Of a DNA stretch of 64,000 bases, positions 52,482 to 62,205 are shown in pieces. Both the position numbers and the translations under genes were made by a program. The stretch comes from Georgenia soli (lineage in GTDB: Bacteria > Actinomycetota > Actinomycetes > Actinomycetales > Actinomycetaceae). The stretch's first letter is position 1, and the number at the start of each line of letters is the position of its first letter. The notes under the pieces were generated by a model. That model saw nothing but the letters and a program-made list of their open reading frames with translations. It was not told the DNA's origin and ran no database searches. Location: positions 99,918 to 163,917 of the forward strand of contig NZ_PDJI01000003.1 of assembly GCF_002563695.1 (NCBI RefSeq), written 5' to 3'.

Positions 52482-54402
52482 TTACCGCTCCGGTCCACGG
52501 TCCTTGTCGTGCCCTGCGAGCTGGTGGCGGCGGGCGGGATCGATCCGGTTGGGAACCGGGGACCCGATCGGCCGGGCCCGAACCTGGCCCGTGGCCGCGA
52601 CCCGAGCGGCCTCGGCCGCCCTGTCGTCGTGCGCCGGGGCGGCAGGTACGGGTGGCAGGCGGTCTGCGACCTCACGCAGGCGTCGCTCGGCGACGTGCCG
52701 GATGTGGGCCGCCCGATGGTGCTCGGCGGAGGCTCGGTGCATGGCGTAGACGGCCTGGGCGAGCATGACGAGCTGGCGCAGCATCGCCGCCTGGGCGATG
52801 GCGCCCTGGCCAGCCATGGTGGCCGACGCCAGCAGCATCGCGACTCCCCCGACCGACGCCTTCCCGGAAGCCTTGGGGTGCACGCTCTGGCGGCGCAGCT
52901 GGGCCGACTTCGCCAGCGCGTCGGCCGTCGCGGCGAGCGGCCCGGGCACGGCCTCGACGCGGTTCGACCAGGCGGCGAAAGCGCCGGCGGTGTCGCGTGC
53001 GACCTGGGCCCAGGTGTCGCGGTCGTGGATCGGCACGCTGCGCAGCCGCTCGCGCAGCACGTCTACCTCGGTCGCGTACAGCTCCCACAGTCGAGGGTCG
53101 ACCTCGGCGCTCTCGCGGCCGGGCGCGACCGGGCGGCGGTTGCGCTTCGCGGCGGTCCACTCCCCCGCCGCGGCGGTCGCCGCCGCGGGGGTGTCGGGCC
53201 ATGCCTGGCGCAGCCGGGGCAGGGTCAGGTCGCGGGCCAGGTGCCCGCCGCCGTACCAGATCGCCCGCTCGCCGGCCTCGGGCCGTGTGGCGACGGAGTA
53301 GCCGGTGACGACGTCCGTGCGGCCGTCTGCGAAACGTGGCCGCACGAGGAGACCGGCGCGGCGCATCCGGCGCACGAACTCGGCCTCGTCCGCGGCCGCG
53401 GTGGAGCAGCCGCGCACGGTCCGGGCGAGTGCGCGGCGCGGCTCGTCCGCGCGCAGCTCGGCGCTGATGCGGGCGTGCTTCTCGGCCGCGGGCAACTGCT
53501 CCACGGCACCTCTCCCCGGCCGTGGCGGCGGTTGCGTTCGTGCTTCGCGCGGGCGCGGCCGCGGGCCTGGGCCTCCTGCTCGGCGGGGTCGTAGGCACGC
53601 TCGGCGGTGTCCGCCGGCCCGTGCCGGTCCCGGCCCGTCAGGGCGCGCTGCCAGGCCTGGTCGGTGGCGAACTGCTTGCTCACCTCGGCGTCCTGCAGCT
53701 CACCAGTGAGCTCGTCCCACGGCACCCGGCCGTCCGTCCGGCGGGCGTGCTCCCACGCGGCGCGGGTGTGCGCGCGGGCGGTCTCGTACTCGTTGGGCAC
53801 CAGGGGCAGCAGGTCGAACTCGCGCTCGAGGTCGCGAGCGACCTGCTGGACACGGTTGTAGTCGTTGTGGGTGGACGCCTTGGTGCCGTCCTCGCGCACC
53901 AGGTTGACCGCCAGGTGGATGTGGTCGTTGCCCTTCGACGAGAGTCCGTGGTGCACCGCGACCCACCGGCACGGGGCCTTCGTGCCCTCGTGGTCGTCGA
54001 ACCCCATGCGCTTGATGAACTCGCCTGCGATGGCACCCCACTGCTCGTCGGTGAGCCGGCCTTCCTCGGGCCGCAGTGACAGCGAGCAGTGCCACACGTG
54101 GGCCTGCTTCTCGCCGACCTGACGTTCTTGAAGATCCGCTTGCCGGCGTCGTCGCGGCCGGTGACCTGGCGCTCGTAGACGCCCATCGTCACGTCAACCC
54201 CGAGCGCCTTGCGCGGGCGGTCGAGGTACTTCGCGATCGCCAGTGCGGCGTCGCGGTCGAGCTCGTCGTCGTCGTGCCACGCCATCAGCGCCGGATCACC
54301 GGCGACCAGGTGCGGCTCGGTGTGCTCGTTACGCCGTCCCGGACCCGCCAGGTAGACCATCAGGCCGGCCATCCGGTCGCCCCGGACGATGTGCGGGATC
54401 AC
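52482..54402 (-). CDS. MOBP-like relaxase, frameshifted as given (left arm)
   Basis: The protein starts at ATG 54402 (MIPHIVRGDRMAGLMVYLAG) with the relaxase fold: an active-site region with Tyr in VYLAGPGRR/VTMGVYERQ, and the metal-binding motif VHHGLSSKGNDHIHLAVNLV. As written, the frame breaks near 54121 (one T missing) and near 53503 (one G missing). Both bases are present in the mirrored copy at 62.2-64 kb, and restoring them gives one ~640-residue chain ending PARRHQLAGHDKDRGPER. The C-terminal half is Ala/Arg-rich and helical. It would nick the element's transfer origin. It overlaps mobC by four bases. Confidence 0.8.
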
Positions 54403-54803
54403 GACGTCCCGAGCCGGTCGACAGCGTCGTCGATGCGCTCCGCCGTGCGGCGCACCGCGCGCAGCGTGGCGACCATCTCGGCCTGCACCTCACCGGTCAC
54501 GTTCGTCACCCGGGCCATCTGGTTGACGTTGTTCGCGATGCCCGCGAGCAGCCGGTGCACGGCGAACAGCTCGACGACCGCGTTGCGTCGCTCAGTCGGC
54601 GTCTCCCCCGTCGGTGCCAGCGCCGACTCGATCAGCAGCCGGGGCACCGTGACCCGGTGCTCCTCCGCGCGCTGCAGCAGCAGCGCCTCCTCCTCGGGCG
54701 TGACCATCACGCGGTGGCTGTGCTGGCGACCACCAGCCACGTTCGCCCGCCGACGCCGGACCACACGGCGCGCCCTCGCAGGCTCCTCCGCCACCGCGAC
54801 CAC
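54399..54803 (-). CDS. mobC: MobC-type relaxosome accessory protein (left arm)
   Basis: This 134-residue protein has a basic N-terminus (VVRRRRANVAGGRQHSHRV) resembling a ribbon-helix-helix DNA binder (VMVTPEEEALLLQRAEEHRV) and the MobC signature near the C-terminus (LLAGIANNVNQMARVTNVTG). MobC proteins open oriT for the relaxase. The start could be GTG 54803 or 54794. It is coupled to the relaxase by an ATGA overlap. Confidence 0.87.
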   Translation of the reverse strand: MVAVAEEPARARRVVRRRRANVAGGRQHSHRVMVTPEEEALLLQRAEEHRVTVPRLLIESALAPTGETPTERRNAVVELFAVHRLLAGIANNVNQMARVTNVTGEVQAEMVATLRAVRRTAERIDDAVDRLGTS

Positions 54804-54894
54804 CGCCTCTCCCGGCCCAGCGCAGCGACCCCGCCCCGTGCGGGGACCACGCGACCAGCGTGCCAGTAAAGGCCGCAGGCCGTCCAGCGATGGC

Positions 54895-54985
54895 GGCCAG
54901 TTACGGCACGTAACTATATAACTTGCTCGGTCTCGGACAGGTTGGCGCACTTGTGCGCCTGGCGTTAGGCGTTAATGCCGAAAGG
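54895..54985. other. Candidate oriT / divergent promoter region
   Basis: An A/T-rich patch next to mobC contains AGTTAC-GGCAC-GTAACT (54899-54915), GGCGCAC-TT-GTGCGCC (54944-54959) and a third short repeat, GGCGTT/AATGCC, near 54960-54978. Stacked inverted repeats beside mobC-relaxase genes are the usual position of a mobilisation origin. The nick site cannot be located by eye. Mirrored at about 61620-61710. Confidence 0.5.
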
Positions 54986-55039
54986 GCATGGGACGCGTGG
55001 GTATCGGTCGGCGTCAGTCCGTCACCCTAGGCTGATGGC

Positions 55040-55378
55040 ATGACGAAGGAACTGAGCGTCGAGGACGCCGAGAAGAAGGCCCGTGAACTGCTCGACCGAC
55101 GTATCGCGTCGGTCCGCACGCTCGTCACCGCGCGGCAGAGGCTGGCCGAGCTGCGCGAGCAGGTCGCCGAAGCTGAGCGCGACCACGTGCGCCTCTACAA
55201 CGCCGCACTGAGCGACGGCTGGTCGCCCGACGAGCTCCGCAAGCTAGGGCTGACCGAGCCGGAGAAGAAGGCGAGGACCCGCCGTCGAGCGGCGGCCAAG
55301 AAGCCCGCCGCCGACACCACTGGCGTCGACGGTCAGGCGACGGCTCCGGCCCCGGAGCCGGAGCCGTCGCTGAACTGA
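55040..55378 (+). CDS. Small coiled-coil protein (left arm)
   Basis: This 112-residue protein is helical over residues 1-60 (VEDAEKKARELLDRRIASVR, LAELREQVAEAERDHVRLYN), then has a short SDGWSPDELRKLGL motif resembling a DNA-binding helix pair, and a Lys/Ala/Pro-rich tail. It is divergent from mobC across the candidate oriT. No family assigned; identical product on the mirrored strand at 61226-61564. Confidence 0.65.
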   Translation: MTKELSVEDAEKKARELLDRRIASVRTLVTARQRLAELREQVAEAERDHVRLYNAALSDGWSPDELRKLGLTEPEKKARTRRRAAAKKPAADTTGVDGQATAPAPEPEPSLN

Positions 55379-55620
55379 CCGCCCTTCCTCGGAGTTCCTG
55401 ATGGTCACGGTTCGGTGGGTGCCCTCAAGGGCGCACGGCGTCGCTTCGCGATGCGGCAAGCCGCACCCCTGACAACACCCACCGAACTGGGTGAACAACT
55501 CTGCCCGGGGCCGAAGAAGCAGCGGCACCCACCACCCAGGGCCGGCGCTCTCCTGGCGCGGCAAGGTTCAGTTCTTGCGATGCTCGCCGACAGGCGCAAC
55601 GACGACGAAGCGAAGGTGGG

Positions 55621-56621
55621 ATGAGCAGCACACTGCCCGAGGGACTCCGCGGCCCAGTCGACCTCGCCCTCGCCAGAGCCGTCGAGAAACTCCCGGCCCC
55701 CGGCACGCTGCCCGGCGGTCTCATCGCCGAGCCCAAGTGGGATGGCTACCGCGCGAGTGTGGTTCGCGACGGAGACAGCACCGTCCTATGGAGCCGGCAG
55801 CGCAAGGACCTCACCCGCTACTTCCCGACCTCTACGCCGCGGCCGCCACAGCGGTGCCGCCCGGATGCGTGCTGGACGGCGAGATCGTCGTCTTCACCGA
55901 CGGCCGGCTCAACTTCTCCTCGCTGCAGCACCGTATGACCAGCTCCAAGCGTGCACTGGCCGACCTCATCCGCCGCGAACCGGCCTCCTACGTCGCCTTT
56001 GACATCCTCGCCGTCGCGTACCAGGACGTGCGCCACCTCCCCCTGCGCGACCGCCGCAATCTGCTCGAGGAACTCGCCAGCGACTGGGAACCACCCATGC
56101 AGATCTCTCCGATTACGACCGACACCGACGAGGCCCGCCGGTGGCTCGACGAGTTGCACGTCACCGGCGTCGAGGGCCTGATCCTCAAGGGCGCTGCCCA
56201 GCCCTACCGCGGGAGCAAGCGTGACTGGCTCAAGGTGAAACACCGCGACACGGCAGAGGTCGTGTGCGGCGCGGTCATCGGCACCCTCGAGCGTCCCGAG
56301 GCGCTCATCGCCGGCCTGGTCATCGACGGCCGGCTCCGCATCGTCGGACGCACCACTCCCCTACACGCCGGACCCGCCCGCGCGCTCAGCGCGCTCCTGC
56401 ACCCGCCCGCCGGCGAACACCCCTGGCCCACCCGCATCCCCCGCGGCGCCCTCGACCGCTTCGCACGAGACAAAGAGCCCATCGACATCACCCTCGTTGA
56501 CCCCCTCGTCATCGAGGTCACCGCCGACGTCGCCTGGTCCGGCACCTCCTACCGCCACCCACTCCGCTACGTCCGCGCCAGACTCGAGCTCCAGATTGAA
56601 GACGTCATTCCGCCCCGCTGA
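55621..56621 (+). CDS. ATP-dependent DNA ligase, frameshifted as given (left arm)
   Basis: The sequence encodes a compact LigD-like ligase of ~333 residues: adenylation motif EPKWDGYRASV with the nucleophilic Lys, motif III DGEIVVF, IIIa FDILAVA, IV GVEGLILKG and V KRDWLKVK, then an OB-fold domain. The frame breaks near 55826, where CCCG should be CCCCG (RYFP/DLYAA). The mirrored copy has that C but carries its own errors elsewhere, so the real gene is probably intact. A ligase next to mob genes suggests a role in element repair or recircularisation. Confidence 0.82.
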
Positions 56622-56720
56622 GTACTCATTGCGGTAGAGAATCGGTGGTGGAGCGTCGGCAATGCGGTCGCCCGCTCCGTCCCCCCTTAAGCCGCATGAC
56701 CGCTGGAGCTCTGCCCACTC

Positions 56721-57634
56721 GTGAAGCACACCCGAATCGCCGCTGCAGTCGCCGCCGCGGCCCTGACTCTCGCTGGCTGTTCGACCGGTAACGCCGAGCC
56801 GAAAAAGGCCGAGCCCCAGGAAGACGGCGCCATAACCACGATCGAGAAGTTGCACCAGGCATTCGTCGACGCTGGTGGGACGTGCAAGGAACTTTCTCCC
56901 CGCAACGTCACCGCTGCAACCGATGCCGCCGACTGCGACGATGACACCGTCCTGATGGTCTTCACCGATGAGAAGGCCGCCAACGCTCACGCGAGCGAAA
57001 TGACCGCCATGGGTTCGAACGTGCTCGTCGGCGATGCGTTCGTCATCAACTCCGAACTCCAGGAGCTCCGCAAGGTGGTGCGCTCGCTCAACGGTGTCGT
57101 GAGCATGGCTACCGAGGGCCACGAAGAGACGCCGGCGGCCGCCCCCACGCCGAAGCCGACCCCGACCACCCACCGACGCCAGAGAAGGGAACCCGAGACA
57201 ACCCCGGTATGCCCGACGTAGACGTCATCACCTTCTCCGAGGGAGCCCAGCCCACGTGGGAGGTGAAGGTCGGGTACGCCGACTTCGACGCCTGGCCCGA
57301 GATCTCGGCCGCCAACCGCTTCTACGACCCGCCCGCCGCAGGGCAGGTCTATGTCCTGCTGCCCGTGACTGTCACGTACAAGGGACAGGGGTCGGGCACC
57401 CCGTGGCTCGACGTCGACGTGGCGTTCGTATCCGCCGACGGCCGCTCCTACGACGCCGAGATCATGTCGGGAATCCCCGGCGCGATGACGGACGTTGACG
57501 ACCTCTACACCGGCGGATCCGCCCTTGGCACGTTCCCGTTCGAAATTCCGGCCGACGCCCTGGAAGGCGGCACCTGGGCCGTGTCGGCTGACTGGTCCGA
57601 CCCGATGTTCATCGCCGCCCTGCCCACCGGCTGA
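56721..57634 (+). CDS. Lipoprotein with Thr/Pro linker and beta-domain, frameshifted as given (left arm)
   Basis: A GTG start gives MKHTRIAAAVAAAALTLAGC, a lipoprotein signal. An alpha/beta domain (~30-120) follows, then a TPKPTPTT linker. As written the first part ends at 57219, and a second frame (from 57209) carries the beta-sandwich domain WEVKVGYADFDAWPEI to FIAALPTG. The left arm lacks one C near 57172 that the mirror has, while the mirror lacks one C near the linker end that this arm has. Combining both fuses the halves into one ~305-residue lipoprotein. The second domain recalls DUF4352-like exported domains. Confidence 0.75.
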
Positions 57635-58085
57635 ACCGAAGGCCAGACAGCCCGCGTCTCCGCCAGCCGCCACGCGTTGCGGGAATCTTCGTACCGCCGC
57701 CTCTGGTCATACAAGGCAGATTCACAGTGCCGAACTGCGGCCATAGCTCAGTGCGTGGCTACGCCGATCCAGATCCCACGCTCGGCGAGCTAGACGTGCG
57801 AGGGGGCTCCCCGGAGCTCACACCATGGACTCGCTCAGTCGGGTGCGGCTGCCCGCTCAGCTGGGTGATCGTGTTTTGTGGGACACGGCCCCTGCTGAAC
57901 GGTCGTGTCGTTCAGCATGTGTCGCGACACCTAAGCATCGAGACCGGGCTGCAGCACAGCTAGGTTCTCGCGCGCACTGGGTCGCGTGATCGTCGACGAC
58001 CATCGCCGGTGGCCATCTGAGACCAACGCCCTCTTCCCAGCAGTGACTGCCGAGGACTTGACGCAAGCCCTGACTCCATGAACTA
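57635..58085. other. Intergenic with inverted repeats
   Basis: About 450 bp without a supported gene. It contains CTGAACG-GTCGTGT-CGTTCAG (57895-57915) directly followed by the palindrome GTGTCGCGACAC (57919-57930). Such packed palindromes may be regulator sites or part of a replication origin; no iterons were seen. Mirrored in the right arm. Confidence 0.45.
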
Positions 58086-58114
58086 TTGCGAGTCAGCAGT
58101 TGGCACATTAATAT
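58086..58114 (+). promoter_or_regulatory. Sigma70-like promoter (left arm)
   Basis: TTGCGA and TAATAT are separated by 17 bp. This is the most consensus-like promoter in the right part of the window and points towards the lipoprotein start at 58197. Confidence 0.7.
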
Positions 58115-58166
58115 CTATGCAGTGAGTCTCCATGCACTGTTGCGTGGAGAGCCCCCCACCCCCATG

Positions 58167-58180
58167 CAGCGACGTCGCTG
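58167..58180. promoter_or_regulatory. Perfect 14-bp palindrome in the leader
   Basis: CAGCGACGTCGCTG lies between the promoter and the GAGG ribosome site of the lipoprotein gene; the same palindrome occurs at 58417-58430 in the mirror. Its location downstream of the start site suits an operator. Confidence 0.5.
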
Positions 58181-58243
58181 TGCAACGAGAGGAATCATGA
58201 GTCGAGGACGACTTCGCAAGACGATGGCCGCTCCGCTCAGAGA

Positions 58244-58399
58244 TCAGAGACTTCTGATCGGCGACCGAGGCGCCGATGACGATCTCATGCCACCATCTCC
58301 AGGTGCCGCACCAGCACCGTTGGAGCAAGCCGTGAGCATCAGGGCAAGGCCACCGACGAGCGGAGCGGCCATCGTCTTGCGAAGTCGTCCTCGACTCAT
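58244..58399 (-). CDS. Lipoprotein N-terminus, cut by the fold-back
   Basis: The minus strand gives MSRGRLRKTMAAPLVGGLAL-MLTACSNGAG: a clean lipoprotein signal (lipobox LTAC). It then runs through the unique spacer and stops after 51 residues near the second arm. The natural gene probably continues beyond the point where the sequence folds back. GAGGAATC before the ATG and a promoter at 58483-58511 support the start. Confidence 0.65.
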   Translation of the reverse strand: MSRGRLRKTMAAPLVGGLALMLTACSNGAGAAPGDGGMRSSSAPRSPIRSL

Positions 58400-58482
58400 G
58401 ATTCCTCCTCGTTGCACAGCGACGTCGCTGCATGGGGGTGGGGGGCTCTCCACGCAACAGTGCATGGAGACTCACTGCATAG

Positions 58483-58511
58483 ATATTAATGTGCCAACTG
58501 CTGACTCGCAA
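58483..58511 (-). promoter_or_regulatory. Sigma70-like promoter (right arm)
   Basis: Mirror of the promoter at 58086-58114, same TTGCGA-17-TAATAT, reading leftward into the truncated lipoprotein gene. Confidence 0.7.
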
Positions 58512-58964
58512 TAGTTCATGGAGTCAGGGCTTGCGTCAAGTCCTCGGCAGTCACTGCTGGGAAGAGGGCGTTGGTCTCAGATGGCCACCGGCGATGGTCG
58601 TCGACGATCACGCGACCCAGTGCGCGCGAGAACCTAGCTGTGCTGCAGCCCGGTCTCGATGCTTAGGTGTCGCGACACATGCTGAACGACACGACCGTTC
58701 AGCAGGGGCCGTGTCCCACAAAACACGATCACCCAGCTGAGCGGGCAGCCGCACCCGACTGAGCGAGTCCATGGTGTGAGCTCCGGGGAGCCCCCCTCGC
58801 ACGTCTAGCCTCGCCGAGCGTGGGATCTGGATCGGCGTAGCCACGCACTGAGCTATGGCCGCAGTTCGGCACTGTGAATCTGCCTTGTATGACCAGAGGC
58901 GGCGGTACGAAGATTCCCGCAACGCGTGGCGGCTGGCGGAGACGCGGGCTGTCTGGCCTTCGGT

Positions 58965-59880
58965 TCAGCCGGTGGGCAGGGCGGCGATGAACATCGGGTC
59001 GGACCAGTCAGCCGACACGGCCCAGGTGCCGCCTTCCAGGGCGTCGGCCGGAATTTCGAACGGGAACGTGCCAAGGGCGGATCCGCCGGTGTAGAGGTCG
59101 TCAACGTCCGTCATCGCGCCGGGGATTCCCGACATGATCTCGGCGTCGTAGGAGCGGCCGTCGGCGGATACGAACGCCACGTCGACGTCGAGCCACGGGG
59201 TGCCCGACCCCTGTCCCTTGTACGTGACAGTCACGGGCAGCAGGACATAGACCTGCCCTGCGGCGGGCGGGTCGTAGAAGCGGTTGGCGGCCGAGATCTC
59301 GGGCCAGGCGTCGAAGTCGGCGTACCCGACCTTCACCTCCCACGTGGGCTGGGGCTCCCTCGGAGAAGGTGATGACGTCTACGTCGGGCATACCGGGTTG
59401 TCTCGGGTTCCCTTCTCTGGCGTCGGTGGGGTGGTCGGGGTCGGCTTCGGCGTGGGGGCGGCCGCCGGCGTCTCTTCGTGGCCCTCGGTAGCCATGCTCA
59501 CGACACCGTTGAGCGAGCGCACCACCTTGCGGAGCTCCTGGAGTTCGGAGTTGATGACGAACGCATCGCCGACGAGCACGTTCGAACCCATGGCGGTCAT
59601 TTCGCTCGCGTGAGCGTTGGCGGCCTTCTCATCGGTGAAGACCATCAGGACGGTGTCATCGTCGCAGTCGGCGGCATCGGTTGCAGCGGTGACGTTGCGG
59701 GGAGAAAGTTCCTTGCACGTCCCACCAGCGTCGACGAATGCCTGGTGCAACTTCTCGATCGTGGTTATGGCGCCGTCTTCCTGGGGCTCGGCCTTTTTCG
59801 GGCTCGGCGTTACCGGTCGAACAGCCAGCGAGAGTCAGGGCCGCGGCGGCGACTGCAGCGGCGATTCGGGTGTGCTTCAC
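58965..59880 (-). CDS. Lipoprotein with beta-domain, frameshifted as given (right arm)
   Basis: This is the mirrored copy of the lipoprotein at 56721-57634. Here an extra C near 59810 breaks the frame after the signal peptide (GNAEPEKGR), the linker reads correctly (TPTTPPTPEKGTRDN), and a missing C near 59393 again separates the second domain. The errors are in different places from those of the left copy, which is the key evidence that they are not biological. Confidence 0.72.
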
Positions 59881-59979
59881 GAGTGGGCAGAGCTCCAGCG
59901 GTCATGCGGCTTAAGGGGGGACGGAGCGGGCGACCGCATTGCCGACGCTCCACCACCGATTCTCTACCGCAATGAGTAC

Positions 59980-60983
59980 TCAGCGGGGCGGAATGACGTC
60001 TTCAATCTGGAGCTCGAGTCTGGCGCGGACGTAGCGGAGTGGGTGGCGGTAGGAGGTGCCGGACCAGGCGACGTCGGCGGTGACCTCGATGACGAGGGGG
60101 TCAACGAGGGTGATGTCGATGGGCTCTTTGTCTCGTGCGAAGCGGTCGAGGGCGCCGCGGGGGATGCGGGTGGGCCAGGGGTGTTCGCCGGCGGGCGGGT
60201 GCAGGAGCGCGCTGAGCGCGCGGGCGGGTCCGGCGTGTAGGGAGTGGTGCGTCCGACGATGCGGAGCCGGCCGTCGATGACCAGGCCGGCGATGAGCGCC
60301 TCGGGACGCTCGAGGGTGCCGATGACCGCGCCGCACACGACCTCTGCCGTGTCGCGGTGTTTTCACCTTGAGCCAGTCACGCTTGCTCCCGCGGTAGGGC
60401 TGGGCAGCGCCCTTGAGGATCAGGCCCTCGACGCCGGTGACGTGCAACTCGTCGAGCCACCGGCGGGCCTCGTCGGTGTCGGTCGTAATCGGAGAGATCT
60501 GCATGGTGGTTCCCAGTCGCTGGCGAGTTCCTCGAGCAGATTGCGGCGGTCGCGCAGGGGGAGGTGGCGCACGTCCTGGTACGCGACGGCGAGGATGTCA
60601 AAGGCGACGTAGGAGGCCGGTTCGCGGCGGATGAGGTCGGCCAGTGCACGCTTGGAAGCTGGTCATACGGTGCTGCAGCGAGGAGAAGTTGAGCCGGCCG
60701 TCGGTGAAAGACGACGATCTCGCCGTCCAGCACGCATCCGGGCGGCACCGCTGTGGCGGCCGCGGCGTAAGAGGTCGGGGAAGTAGCGGTGAGGTCCTTG
60801 CGCTGCCGGCTCCATAGGACGGTGCTGTCTCCGTCGCGAACCACACTCGCGCCGGTAGCCATCCCACTTGGGCTCGGCGATGAGACCGCCGGGCAGCGTG
60901 CCGGGGGCCGGGAGTTTCTCGACGGCTCTGGCGAGGGCGAGGTCGACTGGGCCGCGGAGTCCCTCGGGCAGTGTGCTGCTCAT
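59980..60983 (-). CDS. ATP-dependent DNA ligase, frameshifted as given (right arm)
   Basis: This is the mirrored copy of the ligase at 55621-56621. It starts with MSSTLPEGLRGPVDLALARA but has several one-base changes: an altered GYRREC in place of GYRASV near 60860, an extra T near 60770, an extra base near 60709, and further shifts near 60515, 60360 and 60236. The C-terminal part (from MQISPITTDTD) is readable. Same enzyme, lower sequence quality than the left copy. Confidence 0.75.
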
Positions 60984-61225
60984 CCCACCTTCGCTTCGTC
61001 GTCGTTGCGCCTGTCGGCGAGCATCGCAAGAACTGAACCTTGCCGCGCCAGGAGAGCGCCGGCCCTGGGTGGTGGGTGCCGCTGCTTCTTCGGCCCCGGG
61101 CAGAGTTGTTCACCCAGTTCGGTGGGTGTTGTCAGGGGTGCGGCTTGCCGCATCGCGAAGCGACGCCGTGCGCCCTTGAGGGCACCCACCGAACCGTGAC
61201 CATCAGGAACTCCGAGGAAGGGCGG

Positions 61226-61564
61226 TCAGTTCAGCGACGGCTCCGGCTCCGGGGCCGGAGCCGTCGCCTGACCGTCGACGCCAGTGGTGTCGGCGGCGGG
61301 CTTCTTGGCCGCCGCTCGACGGCGGGTCCTCGCCTTCTTCTCCGGCTCGGTCAGCCCTAGCTTGCGGAGCTCGTCGGGCGACCAGCCGTCGCTCAGTGCG
61401 GCGTTGTAGAGGCGCACGTGGTCGCGCTCAGCTTCGGCGACCTGCTCGCGCAGCTCGGCCAGCCTCTGCCGCGCGGTGACGAGCGTGCGGACCGACGCGA
61501 TACGTCGGTCGAGCAGTTCACGGGCCTTCTTCTCGGCGTCCTCGACGCTCAGTTCCTTCGTCAT
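61226..61564 (-). CDS. Small coiled-coil protein (right arm)
   Basis: The product is identical, residue for residue, to the 112-residue protein at 55040-55378. It is one of the few genes without an indel between the arms. Confidence 0.65.
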   Translation of the reverse strand: MTKELSVEDAEKKARELLDRRIASVRTLVTARQRLAELREQVAEAERDHVRLYNAALSDGWSPDELRKLGLTEPEKKARTRRRAAAKKPAADTTGVDGQATAPAPEPEPSLN

Positions 61565-61800
61565 GCCATCAGCCTAGGGTGACGGACTGGACGCCGACCG
61601 ATACCCACGCGTCCCATGCCCTTTCGGCATTAACGCCTAACGCCAGGCGCACAAGTGCGCCAACCTGTCCGAGACGAGCAAGTTATATAGTTACGTGCCG
61701 TAACTGGCCGCCATCGCTGGACGGCCTGCGGCCTTTACTGGCACGCTGGTCGCGTGGTCCCCGCACGGGGCGGGGTCGCTGCGCTGGGCCGGGAGAGGCG

Positions 61801-62205
61801 GTGGTCGCGGTGGCGGAGGAGCCTGCGAGGGGCGCCCGTGTGGTCCGGCGTCGGCGGGCGAACGTGGCTGGTGGTCGCCAGCACAGCCACCGCGTGATGG
61901 TCACGCCCGAGGAGGAGGCGCTGCTGCTGCAGCGCGCGGAGGAGCACCGGGTCACGGTGCCCCGGCTGCTGATCGAGTCGGCGCTGGCACCGACGGGGGA
62001 GACGCCGACTGAGCGACGCAACGCGGTCGTCGAGCTGTTCGCCGTGCACCGGCTGCTCGCGGGCATCGCGAACAACGTCAACCAGATGGCCCGGGTGACG
62101 AACGTGACCGGTGAGGTGCAGGCCGAGATGGTCGCCACGCTGCGCGCGGTGCGCCGCACGGCGGAGCGCATCGACGACGCTGTCGACCGGCTCGGGACGT
62201 CGTGA
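61801..62205 (+). CDS. mobC: MobC-type relaxosome protein (right arm)
   Basis: This copy of the left-arm mobC is intact over its full 134 residues. The only change is PARGARVV for PARARRVV near the N-terminus, caused by a compensating pair of one-base indels. The MobC segment NNVNQMARVTNVTG is unchanged. It overlaps the relaxase by four bases. Confidence 0.85.
   Translation: MVAVAEEPARGARVVRRRRANVAGGRQHSHRVMVTPEEEALLLQRAEEHRVTVPRLLIESALAPTGETPTERRNAVVELFAVHRLLAGIANNVNQMARVTNVTGEVQAEMVATLRAVRRTAERIDDAVDRLGTS

Larger units (their letters stand above)
52611..58238. repeat. Left arm of a giant inverted repeat
   Basis: This segment is repeated in reverse orientation from 58358 to the right edge of the window. 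The sum of mirrored positions drifts from 116596 at the axis to 116611 at the edge, so only some 15 net bases of indel separate the arms over 5.6 kb. The true outer limit is not visible. Confidence 0.95.
58197..58514 (+). pseudogene. Chimeric reading frame across the fold-back axis
   Basis: From ATG 58197 the frame begins like the mirrored lipoprotein (MSRGRLRKTMAAPL) but leaves that sequence at 58239, where the arm ends, and continues through the spacer and the reverse strand of the other arm. It is produced by the junction and is not a natural gene. Confidence 0.8.

Noticed and set aside
58083..58514. Overlapping 142-codon reading frames on both strands with nearly identical N- and C-terminal ends
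   Set aside because: They are produced by reading across the palindrome axis; each end encodes the reverse complement of the other, and only the short lipoprotein start is gene-like.
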